Assembly (NCBI GenBank): GCA_943788165.1
Contig: CALSPF010000003.1
Location: 186,001 to 250,000 of the forward strand
Length of the DNA stretch: 64,000 nucleotides
Direction of reading: 5' to 3'
Origin: an uncultured Flavobacteriaceae bacterium
Lineage (GTDB): Bacteria; Bacteroidota; Bacteroidia; Flavobacteriales; Flavobacteriaceae
Shown here: positions 9,527 to 18,297 of the stretch, in pieces
Numbering within the stretch: the first letter of the stretch is position 1
Layout of the letters: each line of letters begins with the position of its first letter
Program-made: the position numbers and the translations under genes
Notes under the pieces: generated by a model
What the model was told of the DNA's origin: nothing
Seen by the model: the letters and a program-made list of their open reading frames with translations, nothing else
Databases searched by the model: none

Positions 9527-9650
9527 ACGTTGTTTAATTAATTTTCATATATGTAGTAAATAAATTCACCCTGTAAAAAGTGATCGCACAAAATGGAGAT
9601 TAATCAATCAACTGTTAATTTGATTAATAAAATCTGTTTTGGCGGTGTCG
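9527..9650 (-). promoter_or_regulatory. Long 5' leader of susC1 conserved with that of susC2
   Basis: This region shares three blocks with the region upstream of susC2 at near-identical distances from the ATG: AGTAAATAAAT (9555-9565), TGATCGCACA (9581-9590, exactly 55 bp from the start codon in both genes) and GGCGGTGTCG (9641-9650; GGCGGTATCG in susC2). A promoter core or a structured leader is likely; I could not identify a convincing TAnnTTTG box. The remaining gap (9758-9925) shows no gene. Confidence 0.55.
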
Positions 9651-9719
9651 ATACCACATTTACTTAAAGTAAAAGTGGATGTAAAATGAGGATAAAACCC
9701 ACTAAAATAATTGCTTTGC

Positions 9720-9757
9720 TTGGATAACCAAACTGGTATACCAAATTGGTTTTCCAA
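9720..9757. promoter_or_regulatory. Triple GntR-type operator array upstream of susC1
   Basis: Three tandem palindromes: TTGGATAACCAA (9720-9731), TGGTATACCA (9734-9743) and TTGGTTTTCCAA (9746-9757). Centres are 13 bp apart each time, giving a continuous alternation of TTGG and CCAA half-sites. The middle copy is the perfect palindrome. The array is 193 bp from the susC1 start codon. Confidence 0.82.
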
Positions 9758-9924
9758 ATTTAATAAAAAAACTGAACTATCCTAAGAAATGATCATTAAA
9801 CTTATCCATAAATTATGGGTGACATAATTACCCTAGATTAACATGCATTTTGTAACAAATACATTCATTAGCTAAACAGTATAATTTGGACACCATTTAA
9901 TAATAAATTACTTGCTTTATATCT

Positions 9925-9967
9925 TAAGAAAAACCGCAGATAATCATCACTACATTAAATGCGGTTT
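9925..9967 (-). terminator. Rho-independent terminator of the gntR2-MFS-SDR operon
   Basis: Stem AAACCGCA (9931-9938) pairs with TGCGGTTT (9960-9967) across a 21-nt loop; on the minus-strand transcript it is followed by a U-rich run. It begins 21 bp after the stop codon of the SDR gene. Confidence 0.65.
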
Positions 9968-9988
9968 ATAAGTAAAAACTGGTATCTT

Positions 9989-10753
9989 TTAGATGCCTAA
10001 AGCTTGTCCCCCACCAATCTGAATGGTCTCAGCAGTGATAAAGGCTGCATCATTACTTGCCAAGAAAGATACTACTGAAGCAACTTCTTGTGGCTGACCC
10101 AATCTTCCCAACATAATATTGTTCTTCCATGAAGCAAATACTTCTGGCTTGGTTGACTTGATTTGCGCATGGAAAGGAGTATCAATTGTTCCTGGTGATA
10201 CTGCATTCACGCGAATGTTGTATTCAGCTAAGTCTTTGGCTAAAGCCCGTGTAATGGCATGTACTCCAGCTTTAGAGGTACCATAGATTCCTGCACCTGG
10301 TCCACCAGCATTCCAACCTGCGTTGGAAGTGTAGTTGATGATGGTAGGAAGGTCTCCTTTCTTTAGAAAAGGAATCGCTGCTCTTGACGCAAAAAAGGTA
10401 GAGTCAAGGTTTAAAGCCATCACAAAACGATAAAATTCTGTGGTCATTTCCTCAAAACGTTGACGGCCACCTAATCCGCCGGCATTGTTTACCAATACGT
10501 CTATCTTTCCATATTTTTCACCAATGGCGTTGATATTACTGTTTACAGCGTCTTCATTGGTTACGTCAAAACCATAATACTCGGCAGTGATACCTTCGTA
10601 CGTAAGTTGAGCTACGCGCTCTGCACCTACTTCATCTTCAATACCGTTTAGGACAACGGTATAACCGTCTTGACCAAGGCGTTTGGCTACTTCAAAACCA
10701 ATACCGCCTGTGGCTCCAGTGATAACGGCTACTTTATTGTTTACTTTACTCAT
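9989..10753 (-). CDS. SDR oxidoreductase, probable DEH (4-deoxy-5-hexoseulose uronate) reductase
   Basis: 254-residue classical short-chain dehydrogenase. Cofactor motif TGATGGIG at residues 12-19, NNAG at 89-92, and the catalytic triad Ser143, Tyr157, Lys161 (YGTSK). In alginate degraders an SDR of this kind reduces DEH, the opened alginate monomer, to 2-keto-3-deoxygluconate with NAD(P)H. That function is inferred from position: it is co-transcribed behind a hexuronate transporter and a GntR regulator and sits between the lyases and kdgK-eda, and no other gene in the locus could perform this step. Confidence 0.85.
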   Translation of the reverse strand: MSKVNNKVAVITGATGGIGFEVAKRLGQDGYTVVLNGIEDEVGAERVAQLTYEGITAEYYGFDVTNEDAVNSNINAIGEKYGKIDVLVNNAGGLGGRQRFEEMTTEFYRFVMALNLDSTFFASRAAIPFLKKGDLPTIINYTSNAGWNAGGPGAGIYGTSKAGVHAITRALAKDLAEYNIRVNAVSPGTIDTPFHAQIKSTKPEVFASWKNNIMLGRLGQPQEVASVVSFLASNDAAFITAETIQIGGGQALGI

Positions 10754-10788
10754 TTTTTTTTGTTTATAATTATTATTTGTAATTCAAT

Positions 10789-12075
10789 TTATTCTGTAAT
10801 TGTTTTGCGTACGGGTTCTATCTTTTTTATCAAAATGAAAATGGTTAAAACACCTAAGATAACGGATACCGTTATGGCGATAAATGCTGGAGTATACGAC
10901 TCAGTGGTTATTCTTCCGATGAACCAATTCATAATCATTGGTGATACCGCAGCAATAGTACCGGCTAAACCAGCTAAGGTTCCAACTGAAGGTCCTCTGA
11001 ATAAATCACTCGAGATGGTTTGCACGTTTCCAATTGTAAACTGAAATCCGAAAAGAACTAAACCCGCTAAATAAATAAAGGTCATAAAGTTGTTTTCACC
11101 TACAAATTGTATGATCGAGACAAACCCAATAAACACCAACAGTCCACCAACGGAAATGGTAATTTTACGTGCAGCATCTACCGTTTTGGTTTTCATAAGG
11201 AAACCTGAGAACCAGCCTCCAACTATACTTCCAGTGGCTGCCATGAGGTAAGAAATCCACATAGTGGCAGCAATTTGCTCGATACTTAATTCAAAGGTTT
11301 TGTTCAAATAAATAGGCATCCAACCCGCAAAGAACCACCAAATGGGTTCAATGAAGAAACGACATAACAAAACACCCCAAGATTCTTTGTGGCTTAAAAT
11401 TTGTCCTACGGACAAACTCTTAGCTTTTACATCAGTGGGTGCTGCATCTTTGTCAATTCTATCGGCGAGAATGAGATCTCTTTCTTCTTGGGTAACCCAA
11501 GGGTGTTTTTCTGGGGTAGATTTATTAAGAAATAACCAAGGAATCACCCATAGTAGGCCCACTGCACCTAGAATAATGTAAGTCGTTTTCCAACCAAAGT
11601 TGGCATAAAGAAAAACGATCACAAATGGAGCTATAACGTTACCAATAGAAGCACCAGAGTTGAAAATACCCTGTGCAATAGCTCTTTCCTTGACGGGAAA
11701 CCATTCCCCATTACTTTTTACCGCTCCAGGCCAATTACCTGCTTCACCCAAACCTAAAAGACCACGAACAACGGATAAGGAGATTAATCCTCGTGCGAAA
11801 GCATGAAATGCTGAAGCCAAAGACCATACAACGATAGAAACAACAAAACCCATGCGGGTACCTATTTTATCGTATAGTTTTCCAGAAAGAAATTTTCCCA
11901 CTGCATAGGTTGCCATAAAAACGTTGAGCATAATGGCATAATCTGCATTATCCATTCCTAGATCTTTACCCATTTCAGGCCATAACAAAGCAAAGGCAGT
12001 TCTATCTATGTAATTTATAACCGTTGCGATAAATATTAAAAAGATAATCCACCATCTTAGTCCGTTAATTTTCAT
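10789..12075 (-). CDS. MFS transporter of the anion:cation symporter type, probable uronate importer
   Basis: 428 residues, about 12 transmembrane helices. The N-terminus INYIDRTAFALLWP resembles the NY(L/I)DR motif of hexuronate transporters of the ACS family (ExuT-like), and the loop-2 motif GKLYDKIGTRMGF is present near residue 64. In this locus it is expected to carry the unsaturated uronate monomer released by PL17 from periplasm to cytoplasm. It lies between the gntR2 and SDR genes (35-bp gap to the SDR) and has no operator of its own, so transcription from the gntR2 promoter is likely. Confidence 0.87.
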   Translation of the reverse strand: MKINGLRWWIIFLIFIATVINYIDRTAFALLWPEMGKDLGMDNADYAIMLNVFMATYAVGKFLSGKLYDKIGTRMGFVVSIVVWSLASAFHAFARGLISLSVVRGLLGLGEAGNWPGAVKSNGEWFPVKERAIAQGIFNSGASIGNVIAPFVIVFLYANFGWKTTYIILGAVGLLWVIPWLFLNKSTPEKHPWVTQEERDLILADRIDKDAAPTDVKAKSLSVGQILSHKESWGVLLCRFFIEPIWWFFAGWMPIYLNKTFELSIEQIAATMWISYLMAATGSIVGGWFSGFLMKTKTVDAARKITISVGGLLVFIGFVSIIQFVGENNFMTFIYLAGLVLFGFQFTIGNVQTISSDLFRGPSVGTLAGLAGTIAAVSPMIMNWFIGRITTESYTPAFIAITVSVILGVLTIFILIKKIEPVRKTITE

Positions 12076-12171
12076 AATTTATTGTTTTTTCTTCCACTCT
12101 GATGAGTCTCTATTAGAATGAAAGAGTTTATTCTATTTGGTTTGGTTTAAGTTTCATTAAACGTCCAAATT

Positions 12172-12873
12172 TTATGCACTGTAACAATACTGGTACAACA
12201 CTTTAAAGTGTGCCTTCATTGCTTCTTTTGCTGCATCTGGATCTTGTGCTTTTATTGCGGTTAATATATCCTGATGTTCTTCAATTCCTTTGTAGGCAGT
12301 GTCCTTATCACAGACATGGTGCTGCTCAAAATTATTTATGATTTCGGGGGTTATTTTTAACATGAAAGAAATCAAGGTTGGATTACCGCTTGCTTTGGCA
12401 ATGGCCAAGTGAAATAGCAAATCTTCTTCCACAGCATCTTTACCTTGATGTACTTGTTTAGAATAGTCAGACAGGGTGTTTTCAATATGAATTAAGTCGT
12501 CAGTTGTTCTTCGCAAGGCTGCTAGCTTTACACCCTTGAGCTCTAAAAAAATACGTGCCTCAACTAGATTTTTGAAAGAAGGTACAGGAAGGCTTAGAAT
12601 GTCATCTATCATGCCATTCAAAGCAGTGATCCCTATATCAGCAACAAAAGTTCCACTCTGCGGAATCGATTTGACTAGCCCATAAAATTCAAGGGTATGT
12701 AAAGCTTCTCTTAAGTTAGACCGAGAAACATTGAACTTCTCTGAGAGCATGCGTTCCGAAGGCAACTTATCACCCGGTTCAAGATTTTTAAAATTTATTA
12801 ATTCTTTTAATTTCGTGATTATGAGCTTTTCGATGGCTTGGATATCTGTGTCAAGTATATTTTTATTAAACAT
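12172..12873 (-). CDS. GntR/FadR-family (FCD) regulator, paralogue 2, probably autoregulated
   Basis: 233 residues; winged-helix N-terminus (about 12-79) and FCD domain (about 99-224). Most positions are identical to the paralogue at 4138-4827, including the recognition helix and the ligand-domain segment HHVCDKDTA; differences cluster in the first 25 residues and around residues 95-145. A double operator (13029-13053) lies 155 bp upstream, so this copy should be controlled by itself and/or its paralogue, whereas paralogue 1 should not. It heads the operon with the MFS carrier and the DEH reductase. Confidence 0.87.
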   Translation of the reverse strand: MFNKNILDTDIQAIEKLIITKLKELINFKNLEPGDKLPSERMLSEKFNVSRSNLREALHTLEFYGLVKSIPQSGTFVADIGITALNGMIDDILSLPVPSFKNLVEARIFLELKGVKLAALRRTTDDLIHIENTLSDYSKQVHQGKDAVEEDLLFHLAIAKASGNPTLISFMLKITPEIINNFEQHHVCDKDTAYKGIEEHQDILTAIKAQDPDAAKEAMKAHFKVLYQYCYSA

Positions 12874-13028
12874 TAATAATTACGATTTTAATATGGTTGC
12901 TGACTTTGAATATGAACAAAAGCACGAATACGCTGGTTTGAAACTTTTAATATGCTACAATAATTAGAAATCATAAAACAACTTTCAAAAAATAATAAAC
13001 ATAAAATCACATTTAAACTAAAGTCGGT

Positions 13029-13053
13029 TTGGATTACCAGATTGGTATACCAG
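13029..13053. promoter_or_regulatory. Double GntR-type operator upstream of gntR2
   Basis: TTGGATTACCAG (13029-13040) and TTGGTATACCAG (13042-13053), centres 13 bp apart. It lies between the PL7 3' end and gntR2, so it serves the gntR2-MFS-SDR operon. The rest of the 275-bp gap is AT-rich without further features that I can support. Confidence 0.8.
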
Positions 13054-13148
13054 TTGTTTAATCAAATATATTAAAAAAAATAACATCTTCAATCATACCA
13101 TTAATTTTTATGCCAATAAATAAAATAACAGAAAAGAAAGGTGAAATT

Positions 13149-14063
13149 TTAATCATGAGATATCTCTAGTTCATAAAATTTAACTTTTGAAAAAGAGCCT
13201 TCATCCCTTGATTGAAAGTAATTGCCCGCTTTGAAATAATTTTCAAAGACTCCCCACTTCCGTATGTGCACACTATCATAAACCTTGAATTCATTTTTAT
13301 TTAGAACGACCACTAATTTACCCGCTGAAACTTTAACCTCTAAAATGAATTTTCGAAAGCCAACTTCTTGACTAAAGTTAAAGCCTTCATCATTGTCCCA
13401 AGCTTCTTCATAAAAGATCTCAGGAGTATCAATATTGATATTTTTCAAGACCTTAGATTTTAACCTTATCCTACCATTATCCCAATAAATCTTCAATATT
13501 GGGGGGGCGTTGTTATCGTCTTCTACTATAAGGTCGCGCTGTTCATTGGTTAAACGACCATGGATTTGCATGATAATCGTTCGGTGATATTTCCCATTCG
13601 TATCTTTTGTAGACGCTTCCATGGCTATTTTACCTTTCATGTAGGCTCCGTCAGAAAATTTCCAGTTGACGTTGTTGTCACCAGGCACCATTTGTTCTCT
13701 TAGTTCTGAACGGGTATATTTAGTATTCTTGGTTTTAGATGAAGTTGGCATCGCATGAAAAACAATAGCACCTTTCAATGAATCGATATACATATAAGGC
13801 TTAGCAACATCAATTGAAGCAAAGTCATATATTTCTGGTGGAGAAATTTCGTATGGCTTCCCTTTATCGTTGTTCACAGGTAAGGTAACCTTCCAATGAC
13901 TTAAATCTATCTTTGGAAGTTTTGACTTTTTTTTACGTTTTTTAGCCTTCTTCTTAGCAGACTTAGTTGGTAAACTCAAAACGCCACTATCCAATTGTTG
14001 GGCAATGGCGTTTGGAGAGATAAATATCACTAATACTAGCGCTTTTAGAAAGTTGTGCATCAT
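13149..14063 (-). CDS. PL7 alginate lyase with a polybasic linker
   Basis: 304 residues; signal peptide (1-21, cleavage near AIAQ), no lipobox. The PL7 catalytic domain covers about 52-304 with all three family signatures: RSELRE (118-123), QIH (166-168) and YFKAGNYFQ (276-284). In PL7, QIH rather than QVH is associated with activity on guluronate-containing alginate. It beta-eliminates polymer to unsaturated oligomers outside the cell or in the periplasm. Odd feature: residues 36-48 are almost all Lys/Arg (KKKAKKRKKK), a polybasic segment between signal peptide and enzyme that could contact the polyanionic substrate. Starts 4 bp after the PKD lipoprotein gene; last gene of the susC2 operon. 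Confidence 0.92.
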   Translation of the reverse strand: MMHNFLKALVLVIFISPNAIAQQLDSGVLSLPTKSAKKKAKKRKKKSKLPKIDLSHWKVTLPVNNDKGKPYEISPPEIYDFASIDVAKPYMYIDSLKGAIVFHAMPTSSKTKNTKYTRSELREQMVPGDNNVNWKFSDGAYMKGKIAMEASTKDTNGKYHRTIIMQIHGRLTNEQRDLIVEDDNNAPPILKIYWDNGRIRLKSKVLKNINIDTPEIFYEEAWDNDEGFNFSQEVGFRKFILEVKVSAGKLVVVLNKNEFKVYDSVHIRKWGVFENYFKAGNYFQSRDEGSFSKVKFYELEISHD

Positions 14064-14067
14064 TATT

Positions 14068-15813
14068 TTACTCTACCGGATATATCTTCACATTATCTAC
14101 GAATGCATCTCGATCATTTACTGCATAAATGAATATGGATACTTCACCTACAGAATTAGATCTAAATAGCTCCATAACAGTGGTTCCTCCTGAACAACCA
14201 TTGTCTGCAAACTTACCGTTAGCATTTGTACCAACGTGTTGTACTAATGGATTAGTTGCTAATGCTACTGTACTGTCACTAAAATGACCATTTAAAATTG
14301 ATGCTATAATACTATTGGTTTCAGGACCTCCAGACTTTATAGCGTATTCAAACTCAAATATATAATCAGTATTTGGACTCAATACAACCGCTTGGTAAGC
14401 ATATCTGGTATCACCAGCACGGGCAGATCCATCAGGATTAGCACGTTGACTAGAAGACCACTTTGCACCTCTTGTTTTTGAGCCATTATCAGATCCATCG
14501 TAATTAGTACAAGATCCATCACTAGATCCACTAAAAGGGTTAGAACTTCCGGGCGTATTGGCTATTTTCCAAGGTCCGTACGTTTCGCTAGATCCACCAT
14601 CAAAGTGCCCCCAAAGTATTTCAGGATTAATTGGTCCTGATGGTCCACCAACTCTTACTTCTTTGGTAATTGAAGTCGCTTTATTGATAAAGTTAGTTGT
14701 TGTTAAGGTAACCATATAGGCTCTTTCAACACCATCATTGGTATAACTATGGGTTGGGTTTTCATCCGTCGAAGTATTTCCATCTCCAAAGTCCCAAAGA
14801 TAAGTCGTTGCGCGTTCAGATGCATTTGCAAAAGTCACTGCAAAGTCACTCTCAACATCGTCAAAAGTAAATTCAGGTACAGAAAGTGGCTCTCTATAAA
14901 AAAGAACATTATCTATATTAAGTGTTGCCTCAGCATTTGCATTACCACCATCAACTAATTCAAAAGTGATCGCATCAATTTGGGTTATACCTTCCTCTGC
15001 GAGGTCAATAACTAGACTGGCCCAAACGTCATCTACTAATACTTGTTCAAATACTTGTCCACCTACAGAAATCTTAACATTATCAACCCCTTTACTATGA
15101 ATAGAGTGAAGATTTAAATGAAGGTAATCGGCAGAAGACCCTGTACCAAAAACATCGGCTACCACAACTGGTGAAGCAAAAGAAATCGATGCTGTATTAG
15201 GACTTTGAAGTCTAGAATATTGAATAACGTCGTTGCCTGTATCCCCAACCTCAAGTTCATTAAACTCAGAAGTATTACTCCCCTCTAAGTTGGCAGAAAT
15301 AGCATTGGTATAAGCGCTGTAAGCTCCTCCACTTTCAGTACCATTACTAAAAACCTTATAAACATTTTCATTGAGTAAAGAGGGTGAAGTTGGAGCAGAA
15401 GTTGGACGAGAAGGCGAATGTGTAACTGTGAAGTTTTGCGTTTGCGACACATCAGCTAGTCCTTGATTTGATTTTGCTGTAACAGTAATTACATAAGTTA
15501 CCTGCGTATCCGTATTTGGATAATCATACGAGGCAGTCCCCCCGTTTTCAGTAATCGTAACCGGTTCTCCATGACCGAAATTAACTACGTAAGATGTTAC
15601 ACCAATAGCAAGTGGTGTGACAGAAACATAGGTTCCATCGTCTAGGCCATCTTCATTTGCACCAGCCGAAACTGAAAAACTTGAAAATGAAATTTCAGAT
15701 AGCCCAGGCCCATTAGAATTGGCCAATGGCTGTATAGCCTCATAGTCGTCGTCACAAGACACAGCTAGTACAAAGACGCCTAGAGCTAGTATTCCTTTTT
15801 TAAATAAATTCAT
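14068..15813 (-). CDS. PKD-domain surface lipoprotein, putative alginate-binding protein (large paralogue)
   Basis: 581 residues from the chosen start at 15813, where a lipoprotein signal peptide begins (lipobox LAVSC, Cys20); the frame is open further upstream but without signal-peptide character. Parts: Ig/PKD-like domain with NFGHG (about 35-135), a beta-sandwich resembling carbohydrate-binding modules (about 150-300), a canonical PKD domain with WDFGDGNTS (about 315-390), and a C-terminal domain (about 400-581) shared with the neighbour at 15839-16789 (NYDGSDNG, GAKW, RYAYQA, DNVKIY). Probably a cell-surface glycan-binding protein in the SusE/F position downstream of susD2. Ligand binding is inferred from context only. 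Confidence 0.8.
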   Translation of the reverse strand: MNLFKKGILALGVFVLAVSCDDDYEAIQPLANSNGPGLSEISFSSFSVSAGANEDGLDDGTYVSVTPLAIGVTSYVVNFGHGEPVTITENGGTASYDYPNTDTQVTYVITVTAKSNQGLADVSQTQNFTVTHSPSRPTSAPTSPSLLNENVYKVFSNGTESGGAYSAYTNAISANLEGSNTSEFNELEVGDTGNDVIQYSRLQSPNTASISFASPVVVADVFGTGSSADYLHLNLHSIHSKGVDNVKISVGGQVFEQVLVDDVWASLVIDLAEEGITQIDAITFELVDGGNANAEATLNIDNVLFYREPLSVPEFTFDDVESDFAVTFANASERATTYLWDFGDGNTSTDENPTHSYTNDGVERAYMVTLTTTNFINKATSITKEVRVGGPSGPINPEILWGHFDGGSSETYGPWKIANTPGSSNPFSGSSDGSCTNYDGSDNGSKTRGAKWSSSQRANPDGSARAGDTRYAYQAVVLSPNTDYIFEFEYAIKSGGPETNSIIASILNGHFSDSTVALATNPLVQHVGTNANGKFADNGCSGGTTVMELFRSNSVGEVSIFIYAVNDRDAFVDNVKIYPVE

Positions 15814-15838
15814 ATCTTTTATTTTAATTAATATAAAA

Positions 15839-16789
15839 TTAGTCTGCAGCGTAGACTTTAACATTATCGATGTAAACATCAACATCGGTAACTGCATAAA
15901 ACATAATGGCCATTTCACCCGTACCATTTGCAATAAACTCTTGCTGAACGTTGGTATGCGTTGTTTTACCAAGTACTTCACTTGCAATAAACTGAGCAAT
16001 AGGATCACTGGCTACAGCATCAGCTCCGTCCGCAAAATGAGCGCCTAAAACTTCAGAAATGATTCTATTTCCTCCTGCGGCAACACCCCCCTGCTCTGCA
16101 GGGGTTTTGATTGCATATTCATACTCAAGAATGTATCTCACTGTTCGCTCATTGGGGATAGAAGGTGAAACAAGGATTGCTTGGTAAGCATAACGTGTAT
16201 TAGCACTTAAATAAACACCTGCTGAAGTTGATTTTGTCCACTTTGCTCCTTTGGTTTTTGCTCCATTGTCCGAACCGTCATAATTGGTAAATGAACCATC
16301 ACTACTAGAGTTAAATGGATTAGTGTTTCCACCAGTGAATGATGAGAATTTCCAATCACTAGAACCGCCATCGAAATCACCATTGAGAATTTCAACAGGA
16401 AGCGGAACAAATACATCTTGTACAACTACATCAATGGTAACAGCAGTTGAAGCATTATTGGCGTCTAAAGCTTTAAGTGTAACTGGATAGGTACCCTCCC
16501 CTGCTACAAAAGTGAATGAAGGGTCTTTCTCGGTTGACGTATTTGCGTCACCAAAATCCCAAGCATAATTGGTCGACTCTGTCGATAAGTTGTTAAAATT
16601 AATTGTTCTATAGTTAACTGCATCTGGTATGTAGGCAAAAGCAGCTACTGGGGGTGTCAAGTCGGCAATTGAACCCGCCTCTGGGAGTTCATACTCAAAA
16701 GCTTCTTCACAACTCACTGCAAAGACCATTACTGATAAACACAGTACCAACCTTACGGTTTTATTGAAAATAGATAATTGTTTTTTCAT
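15839..16789 (-). CDS. PKD-domain surface lipoprotein, putative alginate-binding protein (small paralogue)
   Basis: 316 residues; lipoprotein signal (lipobox FAVSC, Cys27). One PKD domain (about 45-125, WDFGDANTS), then a C-terminal domain (about 130-316) clearly homologous to that of the 581-residue lipoprotein encoded 25 bp downstream: both contain SDGS-TNYDGSDNG, K-T-(K/R)GAKW, TRYAYQA and end DNVK(V/I)Y. It sits 18 bp after susD2 in the same operon. I do not recognise the shared domain as a named family; a role in surface binding of alginate oligomers is the simplest reading. Confidence 0.8.
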   Translation of the reverse strand: MKKQLSIFNKTVRLVLCLSVMVFAVSCEEAFEYELPEAGSIADLTPPVAAFAYIPDAVNYRTINFNNLSTESTNYAWDFGDANTSTEKDPSFTFVAGEGTYPVTLKALDANNASTAVTIDVVVQDVFVPLPVEILNGDFDGGSSDWKFSSFTGGNTNPFNSSSDGSFTNYDGSDNGAKTKGAKWTKSTSAGVYLSANTRYAYQAILVSPSIPNERTVRYILEYEYAIKTPAEQGGVAAGGNRIISEVLGAHFADGADAVASDPIAQFIASEVLGKTTHTNVQQEFIANGTGEMAIMFYAVTDVDVYIDNVKVYAAD

Positions 16790-16807
16790 GATTAATATGT
16801 TTATAGA

Positions 16808-18286
16808 TTATTGTGGATTTTGTGTTAAAAGCCCATCACTTAAATTTATTTCCCTTGCAGGAATTGGCAGTAATAAACGGCGGACATTATAACTCGTATA
16901 GCCCTTGGCACTGGCATGACTGTCCAAGACATCGTTTGCAACCCCAAGTCTTATTAAATCAAAGAAACGATGATTCTCAAAAGCCAACTCTACTCTTCTT
17001 TCAAGTAACAAAACATTTTTTGTTAAAACAGATGGGCGGTCAGCTACAGGGTCAAATCCAGCACGAACCCTAACGGCCATATAAGAGTCAATTGCGGCAT
17101 TGTTTGTTGTATCGCCTCCTGCCATCAAAGCCTCAGCATGTAATAATAAAATATCTGAATAGCGTAAAACGATCCAATCGTTTCCTGCAGTACCCGGAGA
17201 AGAACCATACGAAGGATTATTCGTATCTGAAATGTCTGATCCCTCAGGCAAGAATTTTATTACTTCTGCATTTTCCGGAATCGGAAGTTGTACATCTGTT
17301 CCAAATGCAGCAAAGGAGGCAGCGGTTCTGTTTCCGCCATGCATATTGAAGTCTACAACCAAATTTGGATTGACGATGTTTAGACCATCCTGTCTTCCTT
17401 GTCTTTTGTAAGAAGTGAATTCTGACGAGAAACCTTGACTTTCATCAGGATTTCCTGCAATATATTCAATGGAAAAAATCACCTCATTATTTGACTCATT
17501 ATAGAACACATTACTAAAGTCGGGTTCTAAAGAAAACTCTCCACTACCTACAATAGCTTCACACATTGCTCTTGCCCCATCGTAATTGGGAGTTGGTTGT
17601 GTTAAGTAAACCTTAGCTAACAAGCCCTGTGCTGCAGCCCTAGAAGCTCTAGATTTGCTTCCATCGTTACTCAAATTACTTACTCCTTCTTGTAAATCAG
17701 TCACAATTTGTGTGTAAACTTCCTCAAGCGGATTTCTTGTAAAAAGTGATTCTTTATCATCTGCAACAACAACTGAGGTTACTAATGGTACAGGACCATA
17801 TAAGCGTACTAAATTAAAATAAGCGTAAGCTCTTAAAAATTTAGCTTCAGCTCTGTAAGCAGCGACGTTAGATTCATCTGCATTATCAGAATACGATAGA
17901 ATACTATTGGCTCTAAAAATAATCTCATACATGGATTGATAATAATCCTCAGACTGAATATTCTCAGGTTCAACTATATATCTATGAAAATCAGCTCTTG
18001 ATCCTTCAAGTGTTTTACTTCGTGTGTTATCCGATCTGTGTTCTGTCAAAAGATATTCCAATTGAATTCCTCTGTTAAAACGAATAGAACTTCCTTGTGT
18101 ATTCTCATTCACACCCTGAATGGCGTCATAAATACCAATTATACCCGCCAATACATCGGCATCGGATTGGTAAAATGTTTCTGCTACGATAGCAGAGTCC
18201 GGCAATGGATTCAAAAATTCGTCTGAATCACAAGAGACAAACAGCGCTCCAGTAATTGCCAATATTAAAAATTTTATATGTTTCAT
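16808..18286 (-). CDS. SusD-like outer-membrane glycan-binding lipoprotein 2
   Basis: About 492 residues. An ATG at 18295 is also in frame, but the one at 18286 gives a standard lipoprotein signal (MKHIKFLILAI, lipobox FVSC). SusD features: AEAKFLRAYAYFNLVRLYG near residue 147 and ERRVELAFENHRFFDLIRLG near residue 430. It pairs with SusC2 directly upstream (11-bp gap). Compared with SusD1 it is longer and only distantly similar, so the two SusCD systems may differ in oligomer preference. Confidence 0.9.
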   Translation of the reverse strand: MKHIKFLILAITGALFVSCDSDEFLNPLPDSAIVAETFYQSDADVLAGIIGIYDAIQGVNENTQGSSIRFNRGIQLEYLLTEHRSDNTRSKTLEGSRADFHRYIVEPENIQSEDYYQSMYEIIFRANSILSYSDNADESNVAAYRAEAKFLRAYAYFNLVRLYGPVPLVTSVVVADDKESLFTRNPLEEVYTQIVTDLQEGVSNLSNDGSKSRASRAAAQGLLAKVYLTQPTPNYDGARAMCEAIVGSGEFSLEPDFSNVFYNESNNEVIFSIEYIAGNPDESQGFSSEFTSYKRQGRQDGLNIVNPNLVVDFNMHGGNRTAASFAAFGTDVQLPIPENAEVIKFLPEGSDISDTNNPSYGSSPGTAGNDWIVLRYSDILLLHAEALMAGGDTTNNAAIDSYMAVRVRAGFDPVADRPSVLTKNVLLLERRVELAFENHRFFDLIRLGVANDVLDSHASAKGYTSYNVRRLLLPIPAREINLSDGLLTQNPQ

Positions 18287-18297
18287 CGTTAACATGT

